Made by a program: the position numbers and the translations under genes. From contig CALMTS010000437.1 of the NCBI GenBank assembly GCA_937872685.1, positions 42,289-106,288 on the forward strand: DNA of 64,000 nucleotides, in the 5' to 3' direction. Positions 9,656 through 19,817 of the stretch are shown here, piece after piece. Position 1 is the stretch's first letter; each line of letters begins with the position of its first letter. This stretch comes from an uncultured Desulfomicrobium sp. GTDB taxonomy: Bacteria > Desulfobacterota > Desulfovibrionia > Desulfovibrionales > Desulfomicrobiaceae. The notes under the pieces are model-generated. The model did no database searches. It had not been told where the DNA came from and saw nothing but the letters and a program-made list of their open reading frames with translations.

Positions 9656-11722
9656 ATGCAGTTTTTTCCCTCAGTGGATGCAGGCACAGGACAGTTGGCG
9701 CTGGCGAACCCGCGGTTCGAGTCTGCGGATATGGCGTCGGGAAGGGATTTTTCAGGTTTGCTGTCGGAACAGATGAATCGGCCGGAACCCGTGCCCGCCG
9801 CCTCCAAGACGGCTGAGACCGCCAGCGCGCCGGAGCCGGAGCCTGCGGTGACCGATGTTCGTTCCCGCAATGCCGCCGATGAGGAAAAGACTCACCGAAA
9901 CGCGCCGCACGCGGAAAATAGCGCTTCTGACAGCCATCGCGAGGAGCCGGAAGGAAAGGACGGCATGGAAGCAGTCCAGGAGGACGGTTCGGCAAAAGCT
10001 GCCGACTCAGAGGCGGCAAGACCTCAGAAAAAGGCGGACGACGCGTCCGTTCCAAAAGATACCGCCGAGGAATCCGTGTCTGTTTCCGGTGCAGAGAGCG
10101 TCGGCGCCGCACGCGGCGCGGAAGGATCCGTGGGCGTGAATCTGCAGGAGGCTCTGGCTCAAGTGGTCCGGGAAGCCCGGGGACGTGCTGCGGTGAACCC
10201 CGAGGTTGAAGCCAGGATCGAGGCGCTGCATGGGCTTCTTCGCCAGTTTCGGCAGAGCGCCCCGGCGGAACGCAAGGAGCTGGCCACTGCCCTGGGCGCG
10301 CAAATCGCGGAGCTGCGGAAGGAATTGGCCGCAGCCAGGAATGCGGGCGAGGCCGTCGCAACAGAAGCCGGGAAAGGCTCTGCAGAAGGGAAGGGCAAGA
10401 GTGGCCGGGCAAAATCTGCGGATGTGATCCCGGCAGAATCCGCAAAGCCCGGTGCGAAAGAGTCCGGGAAGGACGCTACGGTCTTGCCGCAACGGGAGGG
10501 GAGAGCGGAAAAGGGCTCCGAGGCTCCGGCGCAGCCGCACGTTGCCGAAGGGAAGGGCGCGGCCATGAACGCGCAGGAGCTCCGGGCCGGAGTGAAGGCC
10601 GGAGAGGCCTCGGGCCGTTCGCAGGATACCGGTGGTGACAAGAATTCCAAGGCGGAAGCGGAGCACGTTTCCGCGGCGCGTCAGGACGCCGTCCCGGCGC
10701 AGCCCAAGGCCGAGGGGAAGCTTGCGGGCAGGATGTCGTCCGACGCGGCTCGCTCCGGCAAAGCCGACGCCGGTGTGCGTCAGGAGAGTGCGCAGGCGCA
10801 GGAGACAGCCGTTTCTGAAAACAGGGACGCCGAGGGCCGGGAGGCGGAGCGGGTTTCTTTGAAACATGACGCGAAGTCCGGGAAGGGTGCGGCGCACATG
10901 AGCGCGCCCGAGGCTCCCGCGCGCGAGGCGGCGAAGGGTTCCACGCTGTCCGCCGGTCTTGCCGGCCGGAACGAAATTGCCAGGGACAAGGGCGAGGCGC
11001 AGCCGCAGCCGGTCTCCGACGCCCAGGACGGGGGCGTCCGGCAGCGTGTGGCGGCCGATTCCGCAGACGGCAAGAGTCGGCAGAACAGCCGGGATTCACG
11101 CGACGGGTTTTTCAGCGCGCGGGGGGAAAACAAATCCGCGGCAGCCAAGTCGGCCGATTCCGTATCCGGCAAAATCGTCCTTGAGACCGAAGCCCAGGCG
11201 CAGGGAGCAGGGCAAAATCCGCAGTCCCCGGTTCAGCAGCGGCTGGAGTCGCCCGTCAGCGCACGCTCCGCGGAGGTGTACAGGCAGGTCGAGAATGGAG
11301 CCTTCAAAAACCTGGGGCAGGGGGTCAAACAGCTGGTCATCCGTCTCGACCCCGCCGAACTGGGCCAGGTCAGCGTGATCCTGCAGGTCAAGGGCAAGGA
11401 AGTTCAGGCCGTGCTCAGGGCCAGCAGCCAGGAGGCAACCCATGCCCTCGGCGAGCAGTTGGCCCAGCTGCGGACCCAACTGGAGTCCCAGGGCCTCAAG
11501 GTCGGCAAGCTTGAAGTCCAGACCCAGCTGGCCGACTCCCAGGGGCAGCCCCAATGGCAGGGCGCCGAACAGCACAACCACTATCAGGAGAACCGGGAAC
11601 TGGCACTCTCCGCCCAGCGCTGGCGGACATTGGAGCGGGTGGATACCGGTCTGGTCCGGGATGTGCAGAATGCCCCGCAGAGGGAAAAACTTTCCTCCGG
11701 CGGATTGGATCTTTTTGCCTGA
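9656..11722 (+). CDS. fliK: Flagellar hook-length control protein FliK
   Basis: Low-complexity N-terminal region and conserved C-term VKQLVIRLDPAELGQVSVILQVKGKEVQAVLRAS; upstream of flgD-flgE. Confidence 0.88.
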   Translation: MQFFPSVDAGTGQLALANPRFESADMASGRDFSGLLSEQMNRPEPVPAASKTAETASAPEPEPAVTDVRSRNAADEEKTHRNAPHAENSASDSHREEPEGKDGMEAVQEDGSAKAADSEAARPQKKADDASVPKDTAEESVSVSGAESVGAARGAEGSVGVNLQEALAQVVREARGRAAVNPEVEARIEALHGLLRQFRQSAPAERKELATALGAQIAELRKELAAARNAGEAVATEAGKGSAEGKGKSGRAKSADVIPAESAKPGAKESGKDATVLPQREGRAEKGSEAPAQPHVAEGKGAAMNAQELRAGVKAGEASGRSQDTGGDKNSKAEAEHVSAARQDAVPAQPKAEGKLAGRMSSDAARSGKADAGVRQESAQAQETAVSENRDAEGREAERVSLKHDAKSGKGAAHMSAPEAPAREAAKGSTLSAGLAGRNEIARDKGEAQPQPVSDAQDGGVRQRVAADSADGKSRQNSRDSRDGFFSARGENKSAAAKSADSVSGKIVLETEAQAQGAGQNPQSPVQQRLESPVSARSAEVYRQVENGAFKNLGQGVKQLVIRLDPAELGQVSVILQVKGKEVQAVLRASSQEATHALGEQLAQLRTQLESQGLKVGKLEVQTQLADSQGQPQWQGAEQHNHYQENRELALSAQRWRTLERVDTGLVRDVQNAPQREKLSSGGLDLFA

Positions 11723-11728
11723 CGGGAG

Positions 11729-12427
11729 ATGACCATGGCTACGGTTGATTCGATACTTTCCGAACTGGGTTCGGCCTCGGCGGGGGCCTCAAGCGCCTCA
11801 TCGGCGGTCAGCAGCGCCCTTGGCAAGGATGACTTTCTGGAGTTGCTTGTGGTGCAGCTGCAGAACCAGGATCCTCTCAACCCGCTCGACGACAAGGAAT
11901 TCATCGCCCAGCTGGCCCAGTTCTCGAGCCTGGAGCAGATGTCCAACGTCGCCTCGGGCATCGAGGCCCTGACCGAGACGGTCTCCAGACAGGACTCTCT
12001 GAGCGCCGTAAGCTATATCGGCAAGAATGTCGTGGCGGACGGGAGCTCGGTCACGAAGCTGGATTCGGGCATCACCCCCCTCTATTTCACGCTGGAGGAC
12101 ACGGCTGCGACGGTGACGATCAACGTCTACGACCAGAACAACAACATCGTACAGACGCAGACGCTCAATTCCATGCAGGCCGGCGAATACACGTTTTCCT
12201 GGGATGGGCTCAACTACAATGGGCAAGAGGCGGATAACGGGCAGTACAAGGTGTATTTCGCCGCGGTGGACGCCACGGACAAAGCGGTTCTGGTTGACAC
12301 GAAGGTTGTGGGGACCATCACGGGAGTGTCCAAGACGACCGACGGCATATCTTTCAGGTTGAGTGACGGACGGACCGTCGAGTTCGATGACATCTCCATG
12401 GTCACTCAGGGAGTTTCAGCAGAGTAG
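11729..12427 (+). CDS. flgD: Flagellar hook assembly protein FlgD
   Basis: [36 protein letters not shown]. Confidence 0.95.
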   Translation: MTMATVDSILSELGSASAGASSASSAVSSALGKDDFLELLVVQLQNQDPLNPLDDKEFIAQLAQFSSLEQMSNVASGIEALTETVSRQDSLSAVSYIGKNVVADGSSVTKLDSGITPLYFTLEDTAATVTINVYDQNNNIVQTQTLNSMQAGEYTFSWDGLNYNGQEADNGQYKVYFAAVDATDKAVLVDTKVVGTITGVSKTTDGISFRLSDGRTVEFDDISMVTQGVSAE

Positions 12428-12463
12428 TTTCTCCATGCTTCATGGCTGGATGAGGAGGTAAAT

Positions 12464-14119
12464 ATGGGTTTGTCGGCATCACTGTACTCCGGGACGAGCG
12501 GACTCAAGGTTCACGGCGAGGGCATGACCGTCATCGGTAACAACATTTCCAACGTTTCGACGCTCGGGTACAAGGGTTCAAGCATGTACTTCGAGGATGC
12601 CCTCAGTCAGGAAGTGACGACGGCGTCGGGAGTCGGACAGGTCGGACGCGGCGTGGCCGTGGGCGCGGTCATGGCGGATTTCGCCCAGGGCTCCCTGGAG
12701 ACCACCACATCCGCGACGGACCTCGCCATCGGCGGCAACGGCTTCTTCGTCGTTTCCCCGGCAGGCGAGGAGGTCAATTACTACACGAGGGCCGGCAACT
12801 TCACGTTCGACGAAGACGGTTTTCTGGTCGATTCTCACGGCTACCGTCTGCAGGGCTGGGAAGTGCAGCAGACGGATTCGAGCGTCGCAGCCACGGGCGA
12901 CGCCACCTCGTCCGCCTCGACGGGCGTGAAGACGACAGGCGTGCCCCAGGACATCAAGCTGGAGAATTTCCAGTCGCCGCCTCAGTTTACCAGTCACGTG
13001 GACATGATCGTCAACGTCGACTCCCAATCCGAAGACCGGACCACGGGCGAGGCGGCCATCCCTGCGGACGACGCCCCCTTTACCGGAATTTTCGATGCGT
13101 ACGACGCGGACTCCGTGGACGGCATTCCCCTTGGCGACACGGCGTACGCGTACCAGACGACGATCAAGGTTTACGACGAGAACGGCTCTTCCCACACGCT
13201 GACCATCTACATGGACCCCGTGGAATACGAGGACGTGGTCGATCACGCCGGCGGCAAGAGGTACTGGGAGTATGTCGTGGCCGTGCCGCCCAGCGAGGAC
13301 AACCGGGAGTTCTGGGGAACGGCAAGCGACACGAGCGCCCGCGGCATCCTCATGACAGGGACCCTGACCTTCAACGCCGGCGGCGAGCTGGAGAACATGT
13401 CGGCCTACACGGTCAACGATGCCACCGCGGACCCCGCCGACCTGACCAATTGGGAACCGGCGAACTTCTCCCAGAACGGGTATCCCATCTGCACGGCCAA
13501 CTTCCTCGGCGCGACCGACGCCAGCACGACGACCGCCACGGAAGCGAACAACATCGAGATCAATTTCGGCCTGCGCAACAAATCCACTTCCTGGTCGGGC
13601 AGCGTGGACAACCTCCAGGAACTGCAGGACCTCGACGTGACCACTGCAGCCTCGTTGGCGACTATGAACGGCATGGCCTCCACCGAGATCAGCGCCCTGG
13701 CGACGACCAACTACAGCACCGGCTCGACCACCATCTTCCAGTCCCAGGACGGATACACTGCGGGCTTCCTGCAGAACATCTCCGTGGACCGTGACGGGGT
13801 CATCACCGGCAACTACTCCAACGGCCAGGTCCTGCAGCTCTTCGCCGTGACCCTGGCCACCTTCAACAACAACTTCGCCCTGTACCGCGAGGGCGGCAAC
13901 CTCTTCTCCGAGACCCGCTCTTCAGGGCCGCCCATCACCGGCCTGGCCAACACCGGCGGCAAGGGCAGCATCGCCTCCAACTCCCTGGAGCAGTCCAACG
14001 TGGATCTGGCCACGGAATTCGTGAAGATGATCACCACGGAGAAAGGCTTCCAGGCCAACTCCAAGACCATCACCACGGTGGACCAGATGCTGACGACCCT
14101 GATCCAGCTCAAGCGGTAA
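12464..14119 (+). CDS. flgE: Flagellar hook protein FlgE
   Basis: N-term [34 protein letters not shown]-term [22 protein letters not shown]. Confidence 0.95.
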   Translation: MGLSASLYSGTSGLKVHGEGMTVIGNNISNVSTLGYKGSSMYFEDALSQEVTTASGVGQVGRGVAVGAVMADFAQGSLETTTSATDLAIGGNGFFVVSPAGEEVNYYTRAGNFTFDEDGFLVDSHGYRLQGWEVQQTDSSVAATGDATSSASTGVKTTGVPQDIKLENFQSPPQFTSHVDMIVNVDSQSEDRTTGEAAIPADDAPFTGIFDAYDADSVDGIPLGDTAYAYQTTIKVYDENGSSHTLTIYMDPVEYEDVVDHAGGKRYWEYVVAVPPSEDNREFWGTASDTSARGILMTGTLTFNAGGELENMSAYTVNDATADPADLTNWEPANFSQNGYPICTANFLGATDASTTTATEANNIEINFGLRNKSTSWSGSVDNLQELQDLDVTTAASLATMNGMASTEISALATTNYSTGSTTIFQSQDGYTAGFLQNISVDRDGVITGNYSNGQVLQLFAVTLATFNNNFALYREGGNLFSETRSSGPPITGLANTGGKGSIASNSLEQSNVDLATEFVKMITTEKGFQANSKTITTVDQMLTTLIQLKR

Positions 14120-14145
14120 GCGTCCCGGTTCGTCCGGACAACGTG

Positions 14146-14183
14146 AAAAAGCCCGTACTGCATCTGCAGTCACGGGCTTTTTT
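14146..14183. terminator. Bidirectional terminator between flgE and flaG
   Basis: AAAAAGCCCGTACTGCA-TC-TGCAGTCACGGGCTTTTTT. Confidence 0.85.
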
Positions 14184-14200
14184 CTGTCCAAGGGAAGGGG

Positions 14201-14590
14201 TTAGAGCGCCCGGTCCAGGAAGAGGCCGACCATGTTCTCGATGGAAGCGGCCAGATCGAGCATCTCGTCGGCAGGGATTTTGCGGATGAGCTTGTCGGTC
14301 TCGGGGTCGCGAACTTCCACCTGGACCATGTCCGTGCGCTCGTCGATGTTGAATTTGAGGCTCACGCCGATGGACGACATGTAGGAATCCACGGCTTCGG
14401 TCAGGTGCTGCAGCTTCTGCAGGGAAATTTCTTCCGTGTCTTCCTGCTGCGCGGCTTCGCGCTGGTCGCGCAAGGGTATGGGCGCGGTGCGATCGGCGTT
14501 CTCCAGGGAAGAGCGCTGCTGCGAAACCTGATCGACGGCTGTCAGCATGTCCTGGGGCTCAAACGAAAGGGAGGATATCTTCATGGCCAT
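14201..14590 (-). CDS. flaG: FlaG family flagellar protein
   Basis: LKFNIDERTDMVQVEVRDPETDKLIRKIPADEMLDLAASIENMVGLFLD; ATG at 14584 has better RBS spacing. Confidence 0.85.
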   Translation of the reverse strand: MAMKISSLSFEPQDMLTAVDQVSQQRSSLENADRTAPIPLRDQREAAQQEDTEEISLQKLQHLTEAVDSYMSSIGVSLKFNIDERTDMVQVEVRDPETDKLIRKIPADEMLDLAASIENMVGLFLDRAL

Positions 14591-14621
14591 GGCCTCCTCG
14601 GAATAAATTGATTCATCTTAT

Positions 14622-14648
14622 TGATCGGCCGCCGGCGGAAAAACTTTA
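14622..14648 (-). promoter_or_regulatory. Sigma-28 (FliA) promoter of flaG: TAAA-N15-GCCGATCA
   Basis: Near-exact TAAA-N15-GCCGATAA. Confidence 0.8.
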
Positions 14649-14738
14649 GAAGGGAGGGGCAGGCAAATTTGACCTGTTTTTTGACAGATGTGGCGGGTGT
14701 TTTTTTTAATCATTTGAAAATAAAAGATAATTTAAAAA

Positions 14739-14754
14739 TGGCACCGGGCCTGCA
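14739..14754 (+). promoter_or_regulatory. Sigma-54 promoter of flagellin: TGGCACCGGGCCTGCA
   Basis: GG-N10-GC exact spacing, TGGCAC -24 element, AT-rich upstream tract, 36 nt before ATG. Confidence 0.82.
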
Positions 14755-14789
14755 ATGCCGCGTGTACAACTGCATAAGGAGGTCTTCTC

Positions 14790-15683
14790 ATGTCTTTGGT
14801 CATAAATCACAACTTGATGGCGATGAACGCCGCCAGAAACTTGTCCCAGTCGTATGGCAACCTTGCAACCTCGACCAGGCGTCTTTCCTCCGGACTGCGC
14901 GTGGGCACTGCCGCCGACGACGCGGCCGGCCTGGCCATCCGTGAGTTGATGCGAGCCGATATCGCGTCCCTCAACCAGGGCATGCGCAACGCCAATGACG
15001 CCATCTCCATGATCCAGACGGCCGACGGCGCGCTGCAGGTCATCGACGAAAAGCTCATCCGCATGAAGGAGCTTGCCGAACAGGCCGCCACCGGTACCTA
15101 CACTTCGGATCAGCGTCTGATCATCGATTCCGAGTACCAGGCCATGGCCTCGGAAATCACACGAATCGCCAACGCTACGGATTTCAACGGAATTTATCTT
15201 CTGAACGGCAATCTTTCCTCGACTACCCATAACGGCGCGGGCCTCAATTCCACGGGCCAGCTCAAGGTGCATTTCGGCACCGGCAACGATTCGGCCGAGG
15301 ACTACTACTACATCCAGATCGGCAACGCCACCGCTTCGGCCCTGGGCGTGGGCAGCCAGACGGGCGTAGGTCAGGCCGGCCACAGCATTTCGACCCAGCA
15401 GGCGGCCCAGAGCGCCCTGGCCGCGATCAATACGGCCATCGTATCCAAGGACAAGATCCGGGCCAGCCTGGGCGCCTTGCAGAACCGCCTGGAGAACACC
15501 ATCACCAACCTGAGTATCCAGGCCGAGAACCTGCAGGCTGCCGAATCGCGCATCTCCGACGTCGACGTGGCCCAGGAAATGACCGAGTTCGTGCGCAACC
15601 AGATCCTGACGCAGTCCGCCGTGGCCATGCTGGCCCAGGCCAATCAGCTGCCGCAGATGGCCATGCAGCTCATGCAGGGCTAA
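14790..15683 (+). CDS. Flagellin
   Basis: SLVINHNLMAMNAARNLSQSYGNLATSTRRLSSGLRVGTAADDAAGLAI; C-term QILTQSAVAMLAQANQLPQMAMQLMQG. Confidence 0.96.
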   Translation: MSLVINHNLMAMNAARNLSQSYGNLATSTRRLSSGLRVGTAADDAAGLAIRELMRADIASLNQGMRNANDAISMIQTADGALQVIDEKLIRMKELAEQAATGTYTSDQRLIIDSEYQAMASEITRIANATDFNGIYLLNGNLSSTTHNGAGLNSTGQLKVHFGTGNDSAEDYYYIQIGNATASALGVGSQTGVGQAGHSISTQQAAQSALAAINTAIVSKDKIRASLGALQNRLENTITNLSIQAENLQAAESRISDVDVAQEMTEFVRNQILTQSAVAMLAQANQLPQMAMQLMQG

Positions 15684-15718
15684 TGATGGGATTTCTGGCA
15701 AAGGCGATGATCAAAGAC

Positions 15719-15747
15719 AAAGCCGGGGCATGTTGCCCCGGCTTTTT
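15719..15747. terminator. Rho-independent terminator
   Basis: AAAGCCGGGGCATGTTGCCCCGGCTTTTT. Confidence 0.85.
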
Positions 15748-15771
15748 CGATTTGCTTGGCGCCGCGTCCGG

Positions 15772-16497
<726 letters not shown>

Positions 16498-16508
16498 CAA
16501 GGTTCTCC

Positions 16509-18602
16509 ATGAGAGACGTTTTTCTTCACGCCCTGTTTTCTCCCAAAGCCATCGCTGTCGTCGGTTCTCTTGACGACGCAGGGGCTCCGGCCCGTGTGGT
16601 CCTGGCCAATCTGGCTGGCTCCGGGTATCAGGGGAGGATCGTTCCCGTCAATTGGACCGGTGGGCTCCCCGCCGGCGCGTTCGCAGAAGTCGACGGCGCC
16701 GACCTCGCCGTGGTCTGCCTGCCGCCAGAGTCCGTCCTCGAAGCCCTGGAGGGGATCGCCGACCGCGGCATCAGGTCGGTCATCGTCACGTCCGCCGGTT
16801 TCCGCGAGATCGGAGGCAAGGGCTACTATCTCGAAGAGGCCGTGATCCAGTTGGCCGAGCGCAGGAACATGACGCTTCTGGGGCCAAACTGCCTCGGTGT
16901 GGCGTCCTGGGCCGACCGCCTGAACGCTTCCCTCATCTCCCGCTTGCCCGCCGAAGGCAATATCGCCTTTTTTTCGCCATCCGGCTCCATGTGCAACGCC
17001 ATCCTCGACTGGGCGGCCAGCGAGGAGATCGGCTTCTCCAAATTTGCGAGCCTGGGCAACAGGGCGGTCATCGACGAAGCGTCCATGCTGCAGTTTTTGG
17101 CCGACGACCCCCATACCCATGTCGTCATCGGCTACCTCGAAGGCATGAACAACGGCCGGCGCTTCGCGCGAATCAGCCAGACCATTACCCGCGAGAAGCC
17201 GGTCATCATGCTCCAGGCGGGCATGACCGAGCACGGGCAGAAGGCAATTTCTTCCCATGTGGGGGCCCTGACCGGGTCCGAGCGAGCCTATCAGACGGCG
17301 CTGAAGCAGGCCGGCATCATCCAGGTGGACAACCTCTCGACGCTCTTCGACCTGGCGCGCATGTTCGGCACGCAGCCCCTGCCCAAGGGCGCGAGCCTCG
17401 CCATCGTCACCAACTCGGGCGGGGCCGGCATCCTGGCTGCCGACGGCATGGCCGGGACGAGCCTGCACCTGGCGCGCCTTGGCCGGGACACATCCGAGGC
17501 GCTGTCTGCGTTTTTGCCCCGGCATGCCCCGGCTTCAAATCCCGTGGACATCGGCACGGAAGCCGCGCCCGAGGACTACGCCAGGGCCGTCGAGCAGGTC
17601 GCCCGTGACCGGCAGGTGCACATGGTGCTCGTGGTAATCGCCCCCGGCCTCGGGGTGGACATGCCGGCCATCGTGCGGGCTCTGGCGGAGCTGTCCCAGC
17701 CTCTGGACGCGTCGCTGGCGGTCTGTCTTCTGGGGCAGGAAGGGGTGCTGGAAGAGAGACGGTTCCTGCAGCGCAGCGGGTTGCCGTGCTATTCCAACCC
17801 CAAGTCGGCTCTGGCCAGCCTTGAGGCCATGATCCGCTATGCGCAGTGGCAGACCACGTCCTATCCGGTGGAGGTCTGCTACCGTCGTGACAAGGCCAAG
17901 GCCGAGCGGTTCCTGGCTGAATGCCAGGAGATCGGCAAAACGGAGCTTTTCGGGTTTGAGGTGCAGCCTTTGCTGCAAGCCTATGAATTGCAGTATCCCC
18001 GCACCGAGCTGGCCCGCACCAGCAGAAGCGCGGCCAAGATCGCCAAGCGTCTGGCCTGCCCCGTGGCCCTCAAGATCGCGTCCCCGCACATCGAGTACAA
18101 GAGCGACGTGGGCGGAGTGGAGCTTGGCCTGCAGACGCCGGATGACGTGCGCCAGGCGTTTCTCCAGCTGACTTCCCGGGTGCAGTGCCTGCGTAGCGAG
18201 GCCTTCATCTCTGGGTGCCTGGTCCAGGAGATGATCCAGGGCAAGCCCACCGAGGTCTGTATCCGCGCCCGGCGCGACCCCAAGTTCGGCCCCCTGATCC
18301 GTTTCGGGCTCTCGGGCAGCCAGGCCGAGATATTCCAGGACTATTCCCTGCGCCTTGCGCCCCTTTCCCTGGCCGACGCCGCGGGCATGATGCGCGAGCT
18401 CAAGGTCTTTTCCCTGCTCAAGCGCGAACGGGGGCGGGACGCTCTGGACTTGCGGGCCCTGGAGGATGTACTCCTGACCGTGTCGCAGATGACTCTGGAT
18501 TTTCCCGAAATATACGCACTCGAATTCGATCCTGTCCTGGTGACCCCGCGGGGGGCGTGGATTGCCGGGGCGCGGATGTCTCTTTTGCCTCAGTCCGAAT
18601 AG
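16509..18602 (+). CDS. ADP-forming acetate/acyl-CoA synthetase (fused CoA-binding, ligase and ATP-grasp domains)
   Basis: FSPKAIAVVGSLDDAG, LLGPNCLGV, FFSPSGSM, C-terminal ATP-grasp CPVALKIASPHIEYKSDVGGVELGL. Confidence 0.9.
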   Translation: MRDVFLHALFSPKAIAVVGSLDDAGAPARVVLANLAGSGYQGRIVPVNWTGGLPAGAFAEVDGADLAVVCLPPESVLEALEGIADRGIRSVIVTSAGFREIGGKGYYLEEAVIQLAERRNMTLLGPNCLGVASWADRLNASLISRLPAEGNIAFFSPSGSMCNAILDWAASEEIGFSKFASLGNRAVIDEASMLQFLADDPHTHVVIGYLEGMNNGRRFARISQTITREKPVIMLQAGMTEHGQKAISSHVGALTGSERAYQTALKQAGIIQVDNLSTLFDLARMFGTQPLPKGASLAIVTNSGGAGILAADGMAGTSLHLARLGRDTSEALSAFLPRHAPASNPVDIGTEAAPEDYARAVEQVARDRQVHMVLVVIAPGLGVDMPAIVRALAELSQPLDASLAVCLLGQEGVLEERRFLQRSGLPCYSNPKSALASLEAMIRYAQWQTTSYPVEVCYRRDKAKAERFLAECQEIGKTELFGFEVQPLLQAYELQYPRTELARTSRSAAKIAKRLACPVALKIASPHIEYKSDVGGVELGLQTPDDVRQAFLQLTSRVQCLRSEAFISGCLVQEMIQGKPTEVCIRARRDPKFGPLIRFGLSGSQAEIFQDYSLRLAPLSLADAAGMMRELKVFSLLKRERGRDALDLRALEDVLLTVSQMTLDFPEIYALEFDPVLVTPRGAWIAGARMSLLPQSE

Positions 18603-18658
18603 CGGGGTGTGATCCTTAACGTGGCGCCAGAATATCGCAGTCCAGATCAGGAGGGAGT

Positions 18659-19720
18659 ATGGTAGGAATTTATGTGGGAGCGACTTCCGGCTATTCCGGA
18701 AAGAACATGATCGCCATGGGCATTGGGCTCAAGCTGCAGAAGGAGGGCTACCGGGTCGGCTACATGAAACCCGTCGGCGCCCTGCCGCAGGAAAAGAACG
18801 GCGTGCTCGGCGACGCCGACGCCTTTTTTGTCCAGGATATTCTCGGCCTGTCCGATAATCCCGCCCTGGTCACCCCCGTGGTCGTGGACCAGGACTTCAA
18901 GATGAAGGCCTTTACCGGCAAGTGCGAAGACCTGATGCCCCGCATCAAGACCGCCTTCGAGGAGCTCAGCAAGGACAAGGACGTCATGATCGTGGCCGGG
19001 TCGGGCAGCATGTACTCGGGCAAGTACTGCGGGCTGGACGGTGTCAGCGTGGTCAAGTCCCTGGGCATCAAGGCCATCGTCATCGACCGCTACATCAAGG
19101 AACTCAACTACGACTACCTCATCGCCATGAAAGAGCGTCTCGGCGACCAGCTCCTGGGCGTGCTCCTGAACGACATCCCGCCCGTCTTCAAGGAAGAGCT
19201 CGACACCCTCCTGCATCCCTTCCTGGAGAGCAAGGGCATCAAGGTTCTGGGCAAGATCCCCAGCGACCCCCTCATGGGCGCCATCAAGGTCGCCGACCTG
19301 GCCGACCGACTGGGCGGCCGCATCATCACGGCCCAGGACAAGTCCGAGCGCGTGGTCGAGAATTTCCTCATCGGCACCATGCAGGTCGAAAACTTCATGA
19401 CCCATTTCCGCAAGAGCAAGAAATCGGCGATCATCGTCGGTGGCGACCGCTCGGACGTGCAGCTGGTGGCTCTGGAAGGCCAGTGCCAGTGTCTGGTCCT
19501 GACGGGCAACCTCTACCCCAACGACATCATCATGACCCGGGCCGAGGTCCTTGAAGTGCCCATCGTGGTGGTCCGCGACGACACCTTCACCGTGGCCAAG
19601 AAGATGGAAGCCATCCTCTCCCGCCACAAGCTGCGCGACGTCATCAAAATCCAGCATGGCTCCCAGCTGGTCAGTTCCATCATCGACTTCCAGTTCATGA
19701 AGGAGAATCTGGGAATCTGA
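18659..19720 (+). CDS. Phosphotransacetylase N-terminal-like protein (BioD-like P-loop + DRTGG domain), no PTA catalytic domain
   Basis: IYVGATSGYSGKNMIAMGIGLKLQKEGYRVGYMKPVG; DRTGG-type middle domain; C-terminal hydrophobic strands. Confidence 0.75.
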   Translation: MVGIYVGATSGYSGKNMIAMGIGLKLQKEGYRVGYMKPVGALPQEKNGVLGDADAFFVQDILGLSDNPALVTPVVVDQDFKMKAFTGKCEDLMPRIKTAFEELSKDKDVMIVAGSGSMYSGKYCGLDGVSVVKSLGIKAIVIDRYIKELNYDYLIAMKERLGDQLLGVLLNDIPPVFKEELDTLLHPFLESKGIKVLGKIPSDPLMGAIKVADLADRLGGRIITAQDKSERVVENFLIGTMQVENFMTHFRKSKKSAIIVGGDRSDVQLVALEGQCQCLVLTGNLYPNDIIMTRAEVLEVPIVVVRDDTFTVAKKMEAILSRHKLRDVIKIQHGSQLVSSIIDFQFMKENLGI

Positions 19721-19741
19721 CGCTTTCTCCCGAATCCCAAA

Positions 19742-19770
19742 GAAAAAGCCCCGTAATCCGGGGCTTTTTC
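19742..19770. terminator. Rho-independent terminator
   Basis: AAAAAGCCCCGTAATCCGGGGCTTTTT. Confidence 0.85.
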
Positions 19771-19817
19771 TTTGGGATTCACAGCGATATCGACGGCGTC
19801 CGCCTTTCCGGCCGCTG

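Noticed and set aside
9600-9656. TTGGCCCGCCTTTTGATC as a sigma-54 promoter for fliK
   Set aside because: The -12 GC dinucleotide is missing at the required position.
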